Origin: Geodermatophilaceae bacterium NBWT11
GTDB lineage: Bacteria > Actinomycetota > Actinomycetes > Mycobacteriales > Geodermatophilaceae
Direction of reading: 5' to 3'
Length of the DNA: 64,000 bases
NCBI GenBank assembly: GCA_014218215.1
Contig: CP043652.1
Location: 558,001-622,000, forward strand
Part shown: positions 25,803 to 34,480 of the stretch, in pieces
Layout: each line of letters begins with the position of its first letter
Position numbering within the stretch: the stretch's first letter is position 1
Notes under the pieces: generated by a model
What the model was told of the DNA's origin: nothing
Seen by the model: only the letters and a program-made list of their open reading frames with translations
The model's database searches: none
Position numbers and translations under genes: made by a program

Positions 25803-26897
25803 TCACGCCCGGCGCTGCTGCACCAGCGGGCAGGTGAACGGGTCCCGCTCCCCCAGCCCGACCCGGTTTAGGTACCGGACGACGATGCCGTAGGAGCCGA
25901 CCAGGCTGGTCTGCGTGTAGCGGACGCCGTGCTCGTCGCAGAAGCGCCGCACGATCGGCTGGGCCTGCCGGAGCGCAGGCCGCGGCATGCTCGGGAAGAG
26001 GTGGTGCTCGATCTGGTAGTTCAGCCCGCCCATCGCGACGTCGGTGACCCGGCCGCCGTCGATGTTGCGGCTCATCAGCACCTGACGGGACAGGAAGTCG
26101 ATCCGGGTCCCGGCGGGCACGATCGGCATGCCTTTGTGGTTGGGCGCGAACGCCCCGCCCATGAGCAGCCCGAACAGCCCCAGCTGGACGGCGACGAACG
26201 CGGCCGCCTTGCCGGGCGGGAGCACGACGGCGACAGCGACCAGGAAGCCCACCAGCCGGGCGACGATGATCCCCAGCTCGAGCCGGCGGTGCGGCACGTC
26301 CCGCCGGGTGAGCAGGTCGCGCACCCCGGCGACGTGCAGCTGGACGCCCTCGAGCAGCAGGAGCGAGAAGAACGCCCAGCCCTGCCGGTCGAGGAACCAG
26401 CGGGCGGCCGGGTGCGTGCGGTTCGGGGCATCGGCGGGGTCGAAGACCAGGACGCCGGTGGCGATGTCGGGGTCCCGGTCGACCTGGTTGGGCCCGCTGT
26501 GGTGCCGGTTGTGCTTGCTGGTCCACCACCCCATCGACAACCCCGCGCAGGCCCCGGCCACGACCCGCGCCGCCCAGGCGTTGGCCGTCCCGGACGCGAA
26601 GACCTGGCGGTGCGCCGCGTCGTGGCCCAGGAACCCGACGTGGGCGCTGGTCACGGCCAGCACCGCGGCGACGGCGAGGGTCCACCAGGAGTCCCGGAGC
26701 ACGACGAAGGCCACCCAGGCACCGACGGTCACGGCGAGGACGACGGCGGTCGTCGTGACGTACCAGCCGACCCGGCGGCGCATCAGCCCGGCGGCCTGCA
26801 CCTCCTCGGCGAGCTGGGCGTAGAGGGTCGGCGGCCGGGCGCCCGCCCGCGCCCGGGTGGGGGCGGGGACGGGCGCGGCGTTCTCGAGGGCCGTCAC
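25803..26897 (-). CDS. Membrane fatty acid desaturase
   Basis: A 364-residue integral-membrane di-iron desaturase. The three histidine boxes are HDAAH (92-96), HNRHH (129-133) and QIEHH near residue 298; the Q in the third box is typical of front-end/linoleoyl-CoA-type desaturases. Several hydrophobic segments surround them. It should introduce a double bond into membrane fatty acyl chains, aiding fluidity. GTG 26897 lacks a clear ribosome site; it begins 13 bases after the stop of the upstream membrane protein gene, so the two may form an operon. The arr gene ends 2 bases from this gene's stop. Confidence 0.9.
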   Translation of the reverse strand: MTALENAAPVPAPTRARAGARPPTLYAQLAEEVQAAGLMRRRVGWYVTTTAVVLAVTVGAWVAFVVLRDSWWTLAVAAVLAVTSAHVGFLGHDAAHRQVFASGTANAWAARVVAGACAGLSMGWWTSKHNRHHSGPNQVDRDPDIATGVLVFDPADAPNRTHPAARWFLDRQGWAFFSLLLLEGVQLHVAGVRDLLTRRDVPHRRLELGIIVARLVGFLVAVAVVLPPGKAAAFVAVQLGLFGLLMGGAFAPNHKGMPIVPAGTRIDFLSRQVLMSRNIDGGRVTDVAMGGLNYQIEHHLFPSMPRPALRQAQPIVRRFCDEHGVRYTQTSLVGSYGIVVRYLNRVGLGERDPFTCPLVQQRRA

Positions 26898-26910
26898 GGG
26901 AGCCGGGCGC

Positions 26911-27501
26911 TCAGCTCGCGACGCGGCGGACGGCGGACCGGGCGCTGGTGACGCCCTGCCCGAGAAGCCCGGAGAACAGGGCGGGCGCGGTGCGCTGCTG
27001 CTCGCCCTGCTGGGCGGCGAGCACGATGAGCACGCTGGTCAGGGCGGGGTTGACCCACTGCAGGGGCTTCAGGGCGGCCTGGCCCTCGGCGACGTCGGCC
27101 GGGGTGTCCGCGCGGGGCTCGGTGGCGCCGGCGGCCGGGGCCGGGGAGCCCTTCGCCGTCTTGGCGCCGGCGAGCCCGCTGGCCAGCGTGGTGCCCATGG
27201 CGGCGGCGGTCAGCACCGTCTTGACCAGGGTGTTCGCCCCGGCGCCGTCCTGGGCCGACACCCGGCCGCGGTCGGCGCGGGCCATCCCGATCGAGCCGAC
27301 GAGGTGGGCCCCGATGGCCACGGCCTGGACCGGTGCCCACGCCGCCCAGCCGATCGAGCTGAGTCGGGTGCGCTCGGTCGGGTCCTTCGCGGCCGCCGCG
27401 GCGCCGTTGACGCCGACGGCGCCCATGAGGCTGCCGCCGAACCAGGCGGCGAGGCCGATGTCGTGCATGGAACGGAGGACGGTGTGCCGGTCTGCGGACA
27501 T
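26911..27501 (-). CDS. Membrane protein of unknown function
   Basis: A 196-residue protein with two to four hydrophobic segments (IGLAAWFGGSLMGAVGV near the start, WAPVQAVAIGAHLVG in the middle, VNPALTSVLIVLAAQQ near the end) and an Ala/Gly-rich loop. I recognise no catalytic motif. The ATG at 27501 has GGAG upstream. It precedes the desaturase gene on the same strand by 13 bases and may be coexpressed with it. Confidence 0.7.
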   Translation of the reverse strand: MSADRHTVLRSMHDIGLAAWFGGSLMGAVGVNGAAAAAKDPTERTRLSSIGWAAWAPVQAVAIGAHLVGSIGMARADRGRVSAQDGAGANTLVKTVLTAAAMGTTLASGLAGAKTAKGSPAPAAGATEPRADTPADVAEGQAALKPLQWVNPALTSVLIVLAAQQGEQQRTAPALFSGLLGQGVTSARSAVRRVAS

Positions 27502-27684
27502 GGTGGCTCCAAGGGCGGGAGGCCGGCGACGTGCCGGGAGGGAGCCCGTGGAGGGGGTGAGCGCACAACCGCAGACCACGGGCGGAGAGTCCGCCGGGTC
27601 CTGGACGGGGTGGTGCGTACGTGCGCCCTCGACCTACCCGCCGTCCCCGAGCTGAACCACCCGGTACCGCGTGCCGGTACGACG

Positions 27685-27718
27685 GAGGGGGCGGGGTCCG
27701 TGTGGACCCCGCCCCCTC
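27685..27718. terminator. Long perfect hairpin downstream of nrdJ
   Basis: A perfect 15-bp GC-rich stem (GAGGGGGCGGGGTCC with GGACCCCGCCCCCTC) with loop GTGT, 35 bases beyond the nrdJ stop. It is the strongest terminator-like structure in the window. The rest of the gap (27502-27684) shows no gene. Confidence 0.85.
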
Positions 27719-27753
27719 GTCACTGTCCCGGCCCTCGTCGGGCCGCGGTCAGG

Positions 27754-30621
27754 TCAGCTGCAGCCGCTGGTGGAGCCGCAGCCCTCGCAGACGTAGCAGC
27801 TGCCGGCCGGGCGCATCTTCGTGCCGCAGGTCATGCACAGCGGCGCGTCGGTGGCGGTCCCGGTGACCAGCTCGAGCAGCTCGGCCGAGGAGTGGGCCTC
27901 CTTGATCGAGGTCGGGCCGGCCGGGGTCACCTTCTCGACCTGCTTGACCTCGGTCGGGGCGGAGCCGCGCAGCGCCTCCAGGTCGACCTCGTCGTCCACG
28001 GTGTCGGTGGACGCCGAGCCGTAGCCCGACACCTGCGCGGCGCGCTCCTCGGCGGTGAAGATGCCCAGGTTGGCGCGCTTCTCCACCGACAGGTGGTCCA
28101 GGGCCAGCCGACGGAAGATGTAGTCCATCACCGACTGGGCGATGCGGATGTCCGGGTCGTCGGTCATGCCGGCGGGCTCGAAGCGCATGTTGGTGAACTT
28201 GGAGATGTAGGTCTCCAGCGGCACACCGTGCTGCAGCGCCAGCGAGATGCCGATCGAGAAGGCGTCCATGACACCGGCCAGGGTCGAGCCCTGCTTGCCG
28301 AGCTTGAGGAAGACCTCGCCCAGGCTGCCGTCCTCGTACATGCCGGCGGTCATGTAGCCCTCGGCCCCGGCGACGGAGAAGGACGTGGTGACGCTGGTCC
28401 GCTTCTTGGGCAGGCGCTTGCGCACCGGGTGGGCCATGGTGCCGACGACCGGGGCGGCGGTCTCGGTGACCTCGGCCTTGGCGCCGTCGTTCTTGCCCTT
28501 GCCACCGGACAGCGGCTGGCCGACCTTGCAGTTGTCCCGGTAGATCGCCAGCGCCTTGATGCCGAGCTTCCAGCCCTGGAAGTAGATGTTCTCGACGTCC
28601 TCGATGGTCGCCGTCTCGGGCATGTTGACCGTCTTGGAGATGGCACCGGAGATGAACGGCTGGACCGCGGCCATCATCCGGACGTGGCCCATCGGGGAGA
28701 TGGACCGCTCGCCCATCGCGCAGTCGAAGACCTCGTAGTGCTCGGGACGCAGGGTGGGGGCGTCGACGACGTGCCCGTGCTCGGCGATGTACTCGACGAT
28801 CGCCTCGACCTGCTCGTCCTGGTAGCCCAGGCTCTTCAGCGCCCGCGGCACCGTCTGGTTGACGATCTGCATGGACCCGCCGCCGACCAGCTTCTTGAAC
28901 TTGACCAGCGCGAAGTCCGGCTCGATGCCGGTCGTGTCGCAGTCCATCATGAAGCCGATCGTGCCGGTGGGGGCCAGCACGGAGGCCTGGGCGTTGCGCC
29001 AGCCGTTCTCGGCGCCGATGGCCAGGCCCTCCTGCCACTGCGCGGTGGCGGCCTTGAGCACGTCGGCGTCGTCGGCACCCACGGGGCGGATCGCGTCGTT
29101 GGCGGCGGCGTGCTTGCGCATGACCCGGGCGTGCGCCGAGGCGTTGCGGGCGTAGCCGTCGTAGGCACCCACGACACCGGCCAGCTCGGCCGAGCGGCGG
29201 TAGGCCGCACCGGTCATCAGCGAGGTGATCGCCGCGGCCAGGCTCTGGCCGCCGCGGGAGTCGTAGGCGTGCCCGGTGGCCATGAGCAGCGCGCCGAGGT
29301 TGGCGTAGCCGATGCCCAGCTGGCGGTAGGCCCGGGTGGTGTCACCGATGGGCGCCGTCGGGAAGTCGGCGAAGCAGATCGAGATGTCCATCGCGGTGAT
29401 GATCAGCTCGACCGAGCGGGTGAACCGCTCGGAGTCGAACGTGCCGTCGGGGCGCAGGAACTTCATGAGGTTCAGCGACGCCAGGTTGCACGAGCTGTTG
29501 TCTAGGCTCATGTACTCCGAGCACGGGTTGGACGCGTTGATCCGCCCGGTCTCGGGGTTGGTGTGCCAGTCGTTGATCGTGTCGTCGTACTGGATGCCCG
29601 GGTCGGCGCACTCCCACGCGGCGGTGGTGACCTTGCGGAAGAGCTCCTTGGCGTCCACGGTCTCGATGACCGAGCCGTCGGTGCGCGAGCGCAGCCCGAA
29701 GGGCGTGCCGTCCTCGACGGCCCGCATGAACTCCTCGTTCACCCGGACCGAGTTGTTGGCGTTCTGGTACTGGACGCTGGTGATGTCCCGGCCGCCCAGG
29801 TCCATGTCGTAGCCGGCGTCCCGCAGCGCGCGGATCTTGTCCTCCTCGCGCGCCTTGGTCTCGACGAACTCCTCGATGTCGGGGTGGTCGATGTCCAGCA
29901 CGACCATCTTCGCGGCGCGACGGGTGGCGCCACCGCTCTTGATGGTGCCGGCCGAGGCGTCGGCCCCGCGCATGAAGGAGACCGGACCGGAGGCGGTGCC
30001 ACCGGAGGACAGCAGCTCCTTGGAGGAGCGGATGCGGGAGAGGTTCAGCCCGGCACCGGAGCCGCCCTTGAAGATCAGGCCCTCCTCGCGGTACCAGTTG
30101 AGGATCGAGTCCATCGTGTCGTCGACGGCGAGGATGAAGCAGGCACTGACCTGCTGCGGGCTCGAGGTGCCGACGTTGAACCAGACGGGTGAGTTGAAGC
30201 TGAAGACCTGGTGCAGCAGCATCCAGGTGAGCTCGTGCTCGAACAGCTCGACGTCGGTCTCGGAGGAGAAGTAGCCGTGCTCGCGGCCGGCCTCGGTGTA
30301 GGTGAGGACGACGCGGTCGATGAGCTGACGCAGGCTGGTCTCGCGCACCGGGGTGCCCACGGCGCCGCGGAAGTACTTGGTGGTGACGATGTTCGTGGCG
30401 TTGATCGACCAGTCGGAGGGGAACTCGACCCCGCGCTGCTCGAAGTTGATCGAGCCGTCGCGCCAGTTGGTCATCACGACGTCGCGGCGCTCCCAGGTCA
30501 CCTCGTCGTAGGGGTGCACCCCGGCGGTGGTGAACACGCGGGCGACCTTGAGGCCCTTGCGGTCGGTGGACTTCGCGGTCCTCTTGCGGCCGGACGAGAT
30601 GCGGTCGGTGGTCTCGGTCAA
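27754..30621 (-). CDS. nrdJ: Class II (adenosylcobalamin-dependent) ribonucleotide reductase
   Basis: A 955-residue vitamin B12-dependent reductase that makes deoxyribonucleotides with or without oxygen. N-terminal part RRDVVMTNWRDGSINFEQ, the NSPVWFNVG and FKGGSGAG loops, NPCSEYMSLDNSSCNLASLN (conserved active-site region), and SVLAPTGTIGFMMDCDTTGIEP are diagnostic of NrdJ. The C-terminus ends in a zinc-binding tail, CMTCGTKM and CYVCEGCG, which carries the redox cysteines. The start appears to be TTG at 30621 with GGGGAG upstream, a rare start codon. It follows nrdR, as in Streptomyces nrdRJ, and no class I nrd genes are in the window. Confidence 0.95.
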   Translation of the reverse strand: MTETTDRISSGRKRTAKSTDRKGLKVARVFTTAGVHPYDEVTWERRDVVMTNWRDGSINFEQRGVEFPSDWSINATNIVTTKYFRGAVGTPVRETSLRQLIDRVVLTYTEAGREHGYFSSETDVELFEHELTWMLLHQVFSFNSPVWFNVGTSSPQQVSACFILAVDDTMDSILNWYREEGLIFKGGSGAGLNLSRIRSSKELLSSGGTASGPVSFMRGADASAGTIKSGGATRRAAKMVVLDIDHPDIEEFVETKAREEDKIRALRDAGYDMDLGGRDITSVQYQNANNSVRVNEEFMRAVEDGTPFGLRSRTDGSVIETVDAKELFRKVTTAAWECADPGIQYDDTINDWHTNPETGRINASNPCSEYMSLDNSSCNLASLNLMKFLRPDGTFDSERFTRSVELIITAMDISICFADFPTAPIGDTTRAYRQLGIGYANLGALLMATGHAYDSRGGQSLAAAITSLMTGAAYRRSAELAGVVGAYDGYARNASAHARVMRKHAAANDAIRPVGADDADVLKAATAQWQEGLAIGAENGWRNAQASVLAPTGTIGFMMDCDTTGIEPDFALVKFKKLVGGGSMQIVNQTVPRALKSLGYQDEQVEAIVEYIAEHGHVVDAPTLRPEHYEVFDCAMGERSISPMGHVRMMAAVQPFISGAISKTVNMPETATIEDVENIYFQGWKLGIKALAIYRDNCKVGQPLSGGKGKNDGAKAEVTETAAPVVGTMAHPVRKRLPKKRTSVTTSFSVAGAEGYMTAGMYEDGSLGEVFLKLGKQGSTLAGVMDAFSIGISLALQHGVPLETYISKFTNMRFEPAGMTDDPDIRIAQSVMDYIFRRLALDHLSVEKRANLGIFTAEERAAQVSGYGSASTDTVDDEVDLEALRGSAPTEVKQVEKVTPAGPTSIKEAHSSAELLELVTGTATDAPLCMTCGTKMRPAGSCYVCEGCGSTSGCS

Positions 30622-30724
30622 GACGTGCTCCCCTGGCGTGGCTGTGGTGTGGCTGTGGTGAGGCGGTGGTGGTGGCTCTGGTGGCGCTCGGGTGTGGCTG
30701 GTGCGGTGGTGCGTCGGTCCCGTT

Positions 30725-31243
30725 CTAGCCGGGGGGTCCGACAGTCCGGGCGGCGTCGCCCGGGGCGGGGTCGTCGTCGGCAGCGGGACCGGAGCCGAGT
30801 CCGATCCGCTTCAACTCGCTGATCTCCTTCTCGAAGTCGGCGACCGACGTGAAGGAGCGGTAGACGCTGGCGAACCGGAGGTAGGCGACCTCGTCGAGGT
30901 AGCGGAGCGGGGCCAGGATGGCCAGCCCCACCTCGTTGCTGGGCACCTCGGCCGACCCGGTGGCGCGCACGGCGTCCTCCACCTTCGCGGCGAGGACCGC
31001 GAGCTGCCCCTCGTCGACCGGTCGCCCCTGGCACGCCCGGCGGACACCGGCGATTACCTTGCTGCGGTCGAAGGGCTCGCTGACCCCGCTGCGCTTGATG
31101 ACCGCGAGCACCGGCTCCTCGACGGTCGTGAAGCGCCGGCCGCAGACCGGGCAGGACCGACGGCGGCGCGTCGTCGCACCCTCGTCGGCCTCCCGGGAGT
31201 CGACGACCCGGCTGTCGGGGCTGTGGCAGAACGGGCAGCGCAC
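30725..31243 (-). CDS. nrdR: Transcriptional repressor NrdR
   Basis: A 172-residue ATP-cone repressor of ribonucleotide reductase genes. The zinc ribbon is CPFC (C3, C6) and CPVC (C31, C34); the ATP-cone follows ([19 protein letters not shown]) and senses ATP/dATP. The GTG at 31243 gives the family's invariant MRCPFC start and has an AGGAG site; longer upstream frames are shadows. It heads an operon with nrdJ and has a NrdR box 130 bases upstream, so it likely represses itself and nrdJ. Gene order with the LysM gene and lexA matches M. tuberculosis Rv2718c-Rv2720. Confidence 0.95.
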   Translation of the reverse strand: MRCPFCHSPDSRVVDSREADEGATTRRRRSCPVCGRRFTTVEEPVLAVIKRSGVSEPFDRSKVIAGVRRACQGRPVDEGQLAVLAAKVEDAVRATGSAEVPSNEVGLAILAPLRYLDEVAYLRFASVYRSFTSVADFEKEISELKRIGLGSGPAADDDPAPGDAARTVGPPG

Positions 31244-31677
31244 CAGGGGTCTCCTCTCGGGTGTCGTGGACTCCCACGACGGCCGCCCTGTGCACGCTCC
31301 CGGGGACATCCGGTGGATGTCGGGGGGAGAACCTGTGGACGGGCCTGTGGATGGAAGAACATCTGTGTAACTACTAGATGTTGTGGTGAGAGTAGCCCCG
31401 CACCCCTACAGATACGCAACCCCTCCCGGGCGTGTCCTCTTCCCCGACTCCGTCGCGCCTTCGGCGGCACCCCGGGACGCCGGTCCTGCCCCACGCGCAC
31501 CAGGCCGTGCACAGCTCCTGCCAGCACCGATGCCGCCCGGTCGGCACAACCGACCGACACAGGCCTACTGCCGCGCACCCCACCCGGACGCGACGGAGCC
31601 GGCCCACCCGGGACGGTCGTCCACCGGGGGCCGGCTCGATCCCGGGAGTCGCGAGGGTCCCGGAGTGGCGTCAGGGC
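31244..31677. other. Intergenic region upstream of nrdR
   Basis: A 434-base stretch without a convincing gene. It holds the nrdR promoter region with a NrdR box (31372-31387) and, towards the right end, a weak 6-bp hairpin (CCGGGA/TCCCGG, 31642-31663) that may end the LysM gene. No tRNA-like or riboswitch-like fold is evident by eye; small open frames here lack ribosome sites and codon bias. Confidence 0.6.
31372..31387 (-). promoter_or_regulatory. NrdR box upstream of nrdRJ
   Basis: CTACTAGATGTTGTGG matches the actinobacterial NrdR-box pattern ACACTAGATATTGTGT at 12 of 16 positions, including the core CTAGAT and TTGTG. A partial second box (AACATCTGTGTA, 31359-31370) lies close by; NrdR boxes usually come in pairs. 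Confidence 0.6.
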
Positions 31678-32214
31678 TCAGGGGACCTGCAGCACCTGGC
31701 CGGGCACGAGGGTCACGCCGTCCAGGTCGTTCATCGACCGCAGTGCGTCGACGACCCCACGAGGGTCGGCGTCGGGGGCGATGGTGCCGGCGATGGACCA
31801 CAGGGTGTCGCCCGGGGCGACCACGACACTGCTCTCCCCCGCCAGGGCCAGCCCACCACCGGCGGGCTGCCCGCCGAACACCACGGGGCCGGCGAGGGCC
31901 GCCAGGCCCAGCCCCCCGGCCACGACCAGCCCCAGCACGGCCCGACGACCACGCCGGGTCAACCGCAGCGGGGCCGGCCGATCAGCCACCGGGGGTCGAC
32001 CGGCGACGGCGGGGCGACGCAACGGCACCACGTCGGCCCACTGCTCCGGCACCGGCTCCCGCACCGTCACGGTCGGGTCCTGGACCAGGCGGAGCACGGG
32101 CCCGACGGGCTCGACGACGCGGCGCGCGGCGACGCCGGCCTGCAGGGCGCGACCGGCCGGGTGGTTGCCGCGGACGGTCGGGGTGGTGCTCGAGGTGTTC
32201 GCCGTGGTGGCCAT
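31678..32214 (-). CDS. LysM-domain SOS-linked division regulator (Rv2719c/ChiZ-like)
   Basis: A 178-residue membrane protein. A cytoplasmic N-terminus of about 85 residues is followed by a transmembrane helix ([21 protein letters not shown]) and a C-terminal extracytoplasmic LysM domain ([16 protein letters not shown] through VPGQVLQVP) that binds peptidoglycan. The layout and position next to lexA match Rv2719c (ChiZ), which is DNA-damage induced and blocks cell division. The ATG at 32214 has an AGGAG site and is preferred over a longer frame. An SOS box lies 42 bases upstream and a PafBC-type promoter 75 bases upstream, so damage induction by two routes is likely. Confidence 0.85.
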   Translation of the reverse strand: MATTANTSSTTPTVRGNHPAGRALQAGVAARRVVEPVGPVLRLVQDPTVTVREPVPEQWADVVPLRRPAVAGRPPVADRPAPLRLTRRGRRAVLGLVVAGGLGLAALAGPVVFGGQPAGGGLALAGESSVVVAPGDTLWSIAGTIAPDADPRGVVDALRSMNDLDGVTLVPGQVLQVP

Positions 32215-32255
32215 CGTGGTCGCTCCTGTCGCTCGCTCCGACGCCCGGGAAGGGA

Positions 32256-32271
32256 TCGAACGGTTGTTCGA
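32256..32271. promoter_or_regulatory. SOS box of the LysM gene
   Basis: TCGAAC-GGTT-GTTCGA is a perfect palindrome and an exact match to the mycobacterial LexA operator consensus. It lies between the PafBC-type promoter and the LysM gene start, where bound LexA would block transcription. Confidence 0.9.
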
Positions 32272-32288
32272 TCGAACGTCTGTGCGGA

Positions 32289-32311
32289 TGTCTACCCGAG
32301 GGGTCCGACAA
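32289..32311 (-). promoter_or_regulatory. PafBC/RecA-NDp-type promoter of the LysM gene
   Basis: On the minus strand TTGTCGGAC is followed after 8 bases by TAGACA. The known LexA-independent DNA-damage promoter is TTGTCRGTG-N8-TANNNT; only the last base departs. Rv2719c is likewise under dual control. Confidence 0.65.
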
Positions 32312-32335
32312 AATCGAGGCGACACGGCGTGTCGT

Positions 32336-32351
32336 TCGAACACCTGTTTGA
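32336..32351. promoter_or_regulatory. SOS box of lexA
   Basis: TCGAAC-ACCT-GTTTGA matches the LexA operator with one mismatch in the right half. It lies 143 bases upstream of the lexA start and should give autorepression. Confidence 0.85.
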
Positions 32352-32494
32352 ACGGAGCGGTTCGAGGCGTTACCGTCCGTGTTGATCACGACGGTCACCG
32401 TCGGCTGCGCGCCCTCCCCCGGGGGACGCCCGTCCGGCGGGCGTCCGACCGTCGGCACCGGACGAGCTGCGGGCACGCAGTCGGAGGAGGACAC

Positions 32495-33322
32495 GTGGCG
32501 GTCGAGGGCGACACACCGGACGGCACGGGCGCCGTGAAGGCCCCCGCGGCGCGGAAGAAGACGTCCACCCGACGGGCCGCGGCGACCGCGGGGGCCGAGG
32601 CCACCCCCGGGGACGCCACCGTGCGCGAGTTCCCGGAGCGGGGCGAGGCCGGCGACGGTCTCACCCAGCGCCAGCGTCGGGTCCTGGAGGTCATCCGCGA
32701 CTCGATCGACCGGCGCGGCTACCCGCCGAGCGTGCGGGAGATCGGCGAGGCCGTCGGGCTGTCCTCGGCCTCCTCGGTCGCCCACCAGCTCTCCGTGCTG
32801 CAGAAGAAGGGGTGGCTGCGCCGCGACCCCAACCGGCCCCGGGCCCTGGACGTCCGACTGCCCGGCGACCACCCGATGGCCGACGCGAGCGGTTCGGCGC
32901 TGGCCGGGTCCGGTGCCGCCAGCGGCGTCGACGACCCGCAGGCGCCGGTCCCCACCTACGTCCCCGTCGTCGGTCGGATCGCCGCCGGTGGACCGGTCCT
33001 CGCCGAGCAGGCCGTCGAGGACGTCTTCCCGCTCCCCCGCGAGCTGGTCGGCGAGGGCACGCTGTTCATGCTCAAGGTGACCGGTGAGTCGATGGTCGAC
33101 GCGGCGATCTGCGACGGCGACTGGGTCGTCGTCCGGCAGCAGGCGAGCGCGGAGAACGGCGAGATCGTCGCGGCGATGATCGACGGTGAGGCCACCGTGA
33201 AGACCTACAAGCGGCGCGACGGGCACGTGTGGCTGCTGCCGCACAACCCGGCCTTCGAGCCCATCCCGGGTGACGACGCGACCGTGCTGGGCCGCGTGGT
33301 CACGGTCCTGCGCCGGCTCTGA
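32495..33322 (+). CDS. lexA: SOS repressor LexA
   Basis: A 275-residue repressor-protease of the DNA-damage response. Residues 1-50 are an Ala/Lys-rich extension; the winged HTH follows ([33 protein letters not shown]). The self-cleavage site is the Ala-Gly bond in GRIAAGG. The catalytic Ser is in GESMVDA and the Lys in ATVKTYK, as in the S24 family. GTG 32495 has GGAGGAGG upstream (32483-32490). LexA family proteins in related bacteria are about 230-260 residues, so the extension is modest. It is divergent from the LysM gene, with SOS boxes between them. Confidence 0.96.
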   Translation: MAVEGDTPDGTGAVKAPAARKKTSTRRAAATAGAEATPGDATVREFPERGEAGDGLTQRQRRVLEVIRDSIDRRGYPPSVREIGEAVGLSSASSVAHQLSVLQKKGWLRRDPNRPRALDVRLPGDHPMADASGSALAGSGAASGVDDPQAPVPTYVPVVGRIAAGGPVLAEQAVEDVFPLPRELVGEGTLFMLKVTGESMVDAAICDGDWVVVRQQASAENGEIVAAMIDGEATVKTYKRRDGHVWLLPHNPAFEPIPGDDATVLGRVVTVLRRL

Positions 33323-33328
33323 GTCGAC

Positions 33329-33358
33329 GGCCGGGTCCCGCCGCGGCGGGACCCGGCC
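33329..33358. terminator. Bidirectional hairpin after lexA
   Basis: A 13-bp perfect stem (GGCCGGGTCCCGC with GCGGGACCCGGCC) around CGCG, 6 bases after the lexA stop and 9 bases from the end of the convergent beta-propeller gene. Confidence 0.8.
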
Positions 33359-33367
33359 CCGGGGAGG

Positions 33368-34480
33368 TCAGTGCCGGCGGCGGAGCTTGCCGGACGCCCA
33401 GACCAGCACGCCGGCAGCCAGCGCGGCGATCACCCCGGCCGTCCACGGCGAGAGACCACCGGAGGCCGGGCCCGGCTCGACAGCGGTCGCGGCGTCGGCC
33501 GGGCCGACGGCCGCAGCCGGGGACAGCGCGCCGGTCGAGGGCAGCACGGTGACGGCCGCGGGCAGACCCTCGCCCGAGACCACCAGGCTGCGGGCATCGG
33601 CAGCGAAGGCGACCGCCTCGCCCTGGGGCGACTCGGGCAGGGCGACCCGGGCCGGGGCACCGGCCAGCGCGCCGGGGACGTCGGAGCCGACGAGCGGCCA
33701 GACGTAGGCGTCGGTGTAGGTGCGCAGCGCGATCAGCGCGCCGTCCTGGCTCACCGCGCCGCCGGTCACCAGCAGCTGCCCGGCCCGGCCCACCGGGCCA
33801 CCGGGGGTGCCCGTCAGGGACAGCGCCAGCTCGGCGACCCGCTCCATGGGCACGGTCGCGGCGGGGTCGAGGGCGGCGGTCGGTCGGTAGACGCCGCTGA
33901 CCCCCAGCACCTCCTTGGTGACCAGGTAGGGCGTGCCGTCGGGGGCCAGCAGCAGGGCCTCGGCGTCGTGGGGACCGTCGGGGTAGGTCAGTCGGTGCAC
34001 CTGCGCGGTGCCGTCCGGGCGCAGCGCGATCAGCGCGACGGTCTCGCGGGACAGCCGGTTGTCCCCGGTGTCGGCGAACCAGACGGTGCCGTCGGGCGCC
34101 AGCGCCATGTCCTCGGGGTCGTAGGGGTCCACCGCGGCGGTCCGCTCACCGACCACGGCGCAGGAGGCGTCCAGCAGGTGGACCGTCACGGCGTCCCCGC
34201 CGTCGTTCATCACCAGCGTGGTGTCCCCGGACACCGCCATCCCGGAGATCTCCGGGAGTCGGGCGTCGGTCACCGAGCAGCCGGTGGCGGGCTCGCCGAA
34301 GGGGGCGAGGACCTCCTCGGCTGCGGCGGTGACGACGGCGGCCGACCCGGTCTGGGCCGCGGACAGGAAGGAGCCCGGCAGGAACGGCCCGGCGACGACG
34401 CCGATCCCCAGGACGGTCGCCACGAGGGCCCGCGGGCATCGCCCGACGGGCTCAGGCAGTCGACCGACCGGCTCTGGCAC
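33368..34480 (-). CDS. Exported beta-propeller-like membrane-anchored protein
   Basis: A 370-residue protein with a hydrophobic N-terminal segment (ALVATVLGIGVVAGPFLPGSF), repeated propeller-like strands (DMALAPDGTVWFADTGDNR, EALLLAPDGTPYLVTKEV) and a C-terminal transmembrane helix followed by KLRRRH. This fits a secreted beta-propeller held to the membrane by its C-terminus. No catalytic motif is apparent; ligand or scaffold binding is possible. The GTG at 34480 overlaps the PAP2 gene by 29 bases; a GTG at 34423 is an alternative start. It shares strand and operon with the PAP2 gene. Confidence 0.7.
   Translation of the reverse strand: MPEPVGRLPEPVGRCPRALVATVLGIGVVAGPFLPGSFLSAAQTGSAAVVTAAAEEVLAPFGEPATGCSVTDARLPEISGMAVSGDTTLVMNDGGDAVTVHLLDASCAVVGERTAAVDPYDPEDMALAPDGTVWFADTGDNRLSRETVALIALRPDGTAQVHRLTYPDGPHDAEALLLAPDGTPYLVTKEVLGVSGVYRPTAALDPAATVPMERVAELALSLTGTPGGPVGRAGQLLVTGGAVSQDGALIALRTYTDAYVWPLVGSDVPGALAGAPARVALPESPQGEAVAFAADARSLVVSGEGLPAAVTVLPSTGALSPAAAVGPADAATAVEPGPASGGLSPWTAGVIAALAAGVLVWASGKLRRRH

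Noticed and set aside
31406-31421. Second NrdR box candidate on the distal side
   Set aside because: Only the AGATA core matches, and its spacing to the good box is 34 bases; too weak to call.
31244-31677. Possible tRNA, riboswitch or small gene in the largest gap
   Set aside because: No cloverleaf, no cobalamin-riboswitch box and no frame with ribosome site or codon bias found by eye.
30692-32494. 600-codon upstream extension of the lexA frame
   Set aside because: It runs through nrdR and the LysM gene on the opposite strand and across the SOS boxes; GTG 32495 has a strong ribosome site.
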